Shown here: positions 63,864-64,000 of the stretch, piece by piece
How the letters are laid out: each line of letters starts with the position of its first letter
Position numbering within the stretch: the stretch's first letter is position 1
Assembly (NCBI GenBank): GCA_947503715.1
Contig: CANNER010000005.1
Location: forward strand, 1-64,000
Source: an uncultured Caulobacterales bacterium
Lineage (GTDB): Bacteria > Pseudomonadota > Alphaproteobacteria > Caulobacterales > Maricaulaceae
DNA length: 64,000 nt
Direction: 5' to 3'
Program-made: the position numbers and the translations under genes
The notes under the pieces: generated by a model
The model's input: the letters and a program-made list of their open reading frames with translations, nothing else
Database searches by the model: none
Told to the model about the DNA's origin: nothing

Positions 63864-63890
63864 ACCCAATTATACCCAATAATATCCAAT
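63840..63890 (-). promoter_or_regulatory. Phased 10-bp repeats over the fic start, candidate operator
   Basis: On the minus strand, ATTGGATATT, ATTGGGTATA and ATTGGGTATG follow each other without a gap (63890–63861), and ATTGGATATC lies 11 bases further in, inside codons near residue 6. The repeats are one helical turn apart and cover the start codon. They would suit cooperative binding by a winged-helix protein, most simply Fic's own C-terminal domain. Confidence 0.6.
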
Positions 63891-63913
63891 TGTCATTCTC
63901 TCATTTTAGAAGC

Positions 63914-63949
63914 CACTAAGAAAAGAAACGGCCATATCTTTTCTTAGTG
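63914..63949. repeat. 13-bp perfect inverted repeat upstream of fic
   Basis: CACTAAGAAAAGA and TCTTTTCTTAGTG are exact inverted repeats with ten bases between. They lie about 50 bases before the fic start. It may be a second operator, the terminator of a gene outside the window, or a terminal repeat. Nothing coding was recognised in the last 130 bases. Confidence 0.45.
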
Positions 63950-64000
63950 AATTTCTTAAGAAAGGTTCGGCGCGTTATTTCGGCGTGGAAGATGACCTGA

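Overview
The window looks like the chromosome of an alphaproteobacterium. Evidence: the order tuf–trpT–secE–nusG–rplKAJL–rpoBC, a malic enzyme fused to a phosphotransacetylase-like domain, a glnB–glnA pair, a NodT-type RND efflux set, paired palindromes of the kind common in that class, and a tRNA-His without the G-1:C73 pair. GC content is moderate. A marine Hyphomonadaceae/Maricaulales-type host is a guess only.

Layout. 1–12.3 kb: translation/transcription core cluster ending in a terminator. 12.4–21.7 kb: housekeeping genes (class 3 lipase, M19 dipeptidase lipoprotein, glnA and glnB, maeB, MATE transporter) with REP-like palindromes between them. 21.77 kb: tRNA-Leu(TAG), the target of two tandem integrative elements. 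The tRNA 3' end is repeated near 33.83 and 41.51 kb, and both repeats follow a shared block of putative integrase arm sites.

Element 1 (21.86–33.84 kb) is the highlight, an RNA-damage-response island. A tyrosine integrase is followed by an RNA ligase (frameshifted) and an HD-Pnk end-healing enzyme, flanked by divergent inverted repeats. Then comes a minus-strand block: rsr (Ro60), five Y-RNA-like genes, five tRNAs (Gln, His, Asn, Pro, Tyr), rtcB, an unknown gene, a broken small Cys-rich gene and rtcA. The CARF/AAA+ regulator rtcR is divergent from rsr. Three of the Y RNAs carry tRNA mimics that read as circularly permuted tRNAs, with the Ro-binding stem placed in the anticodon loop (two cases) or in the D-loop (one case). 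The parts suggest sensing of cut RNA (RtcR), binding and handling (Ro60 with Y RNAs), end healing and sealing (RtcA, RtcB, HD-Pnk, ligase) and replacement of lost tRNAs.

Element 2 (33.85–41.5 kb) has a deletion-damaged copy of the same integrase and a two-gene operon: an M48 metallopeptidase overlapping a 1731-residue DUF4011-like SF1 helicase with a nuclease-like C-terminus. It is a likely defence module.

41.6–53.7 kb: a small Cys/His-containing exported protein, a TonB-dependent receptor, an ABC exporter (ATPase plus two DUF3526-like permeases) and a complete RND efflux system. 54.0–63.9 kb: a minus-strand type I restriction-modification operon led by a Fic–winged-helix gene. An OLD-like ATPase/TOPRIM gene and an unknown gene are embedded between hsdS and hsdM. 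Four phased ATTGG(A/G)TAT repeats overlap the fic start and look like an operator.
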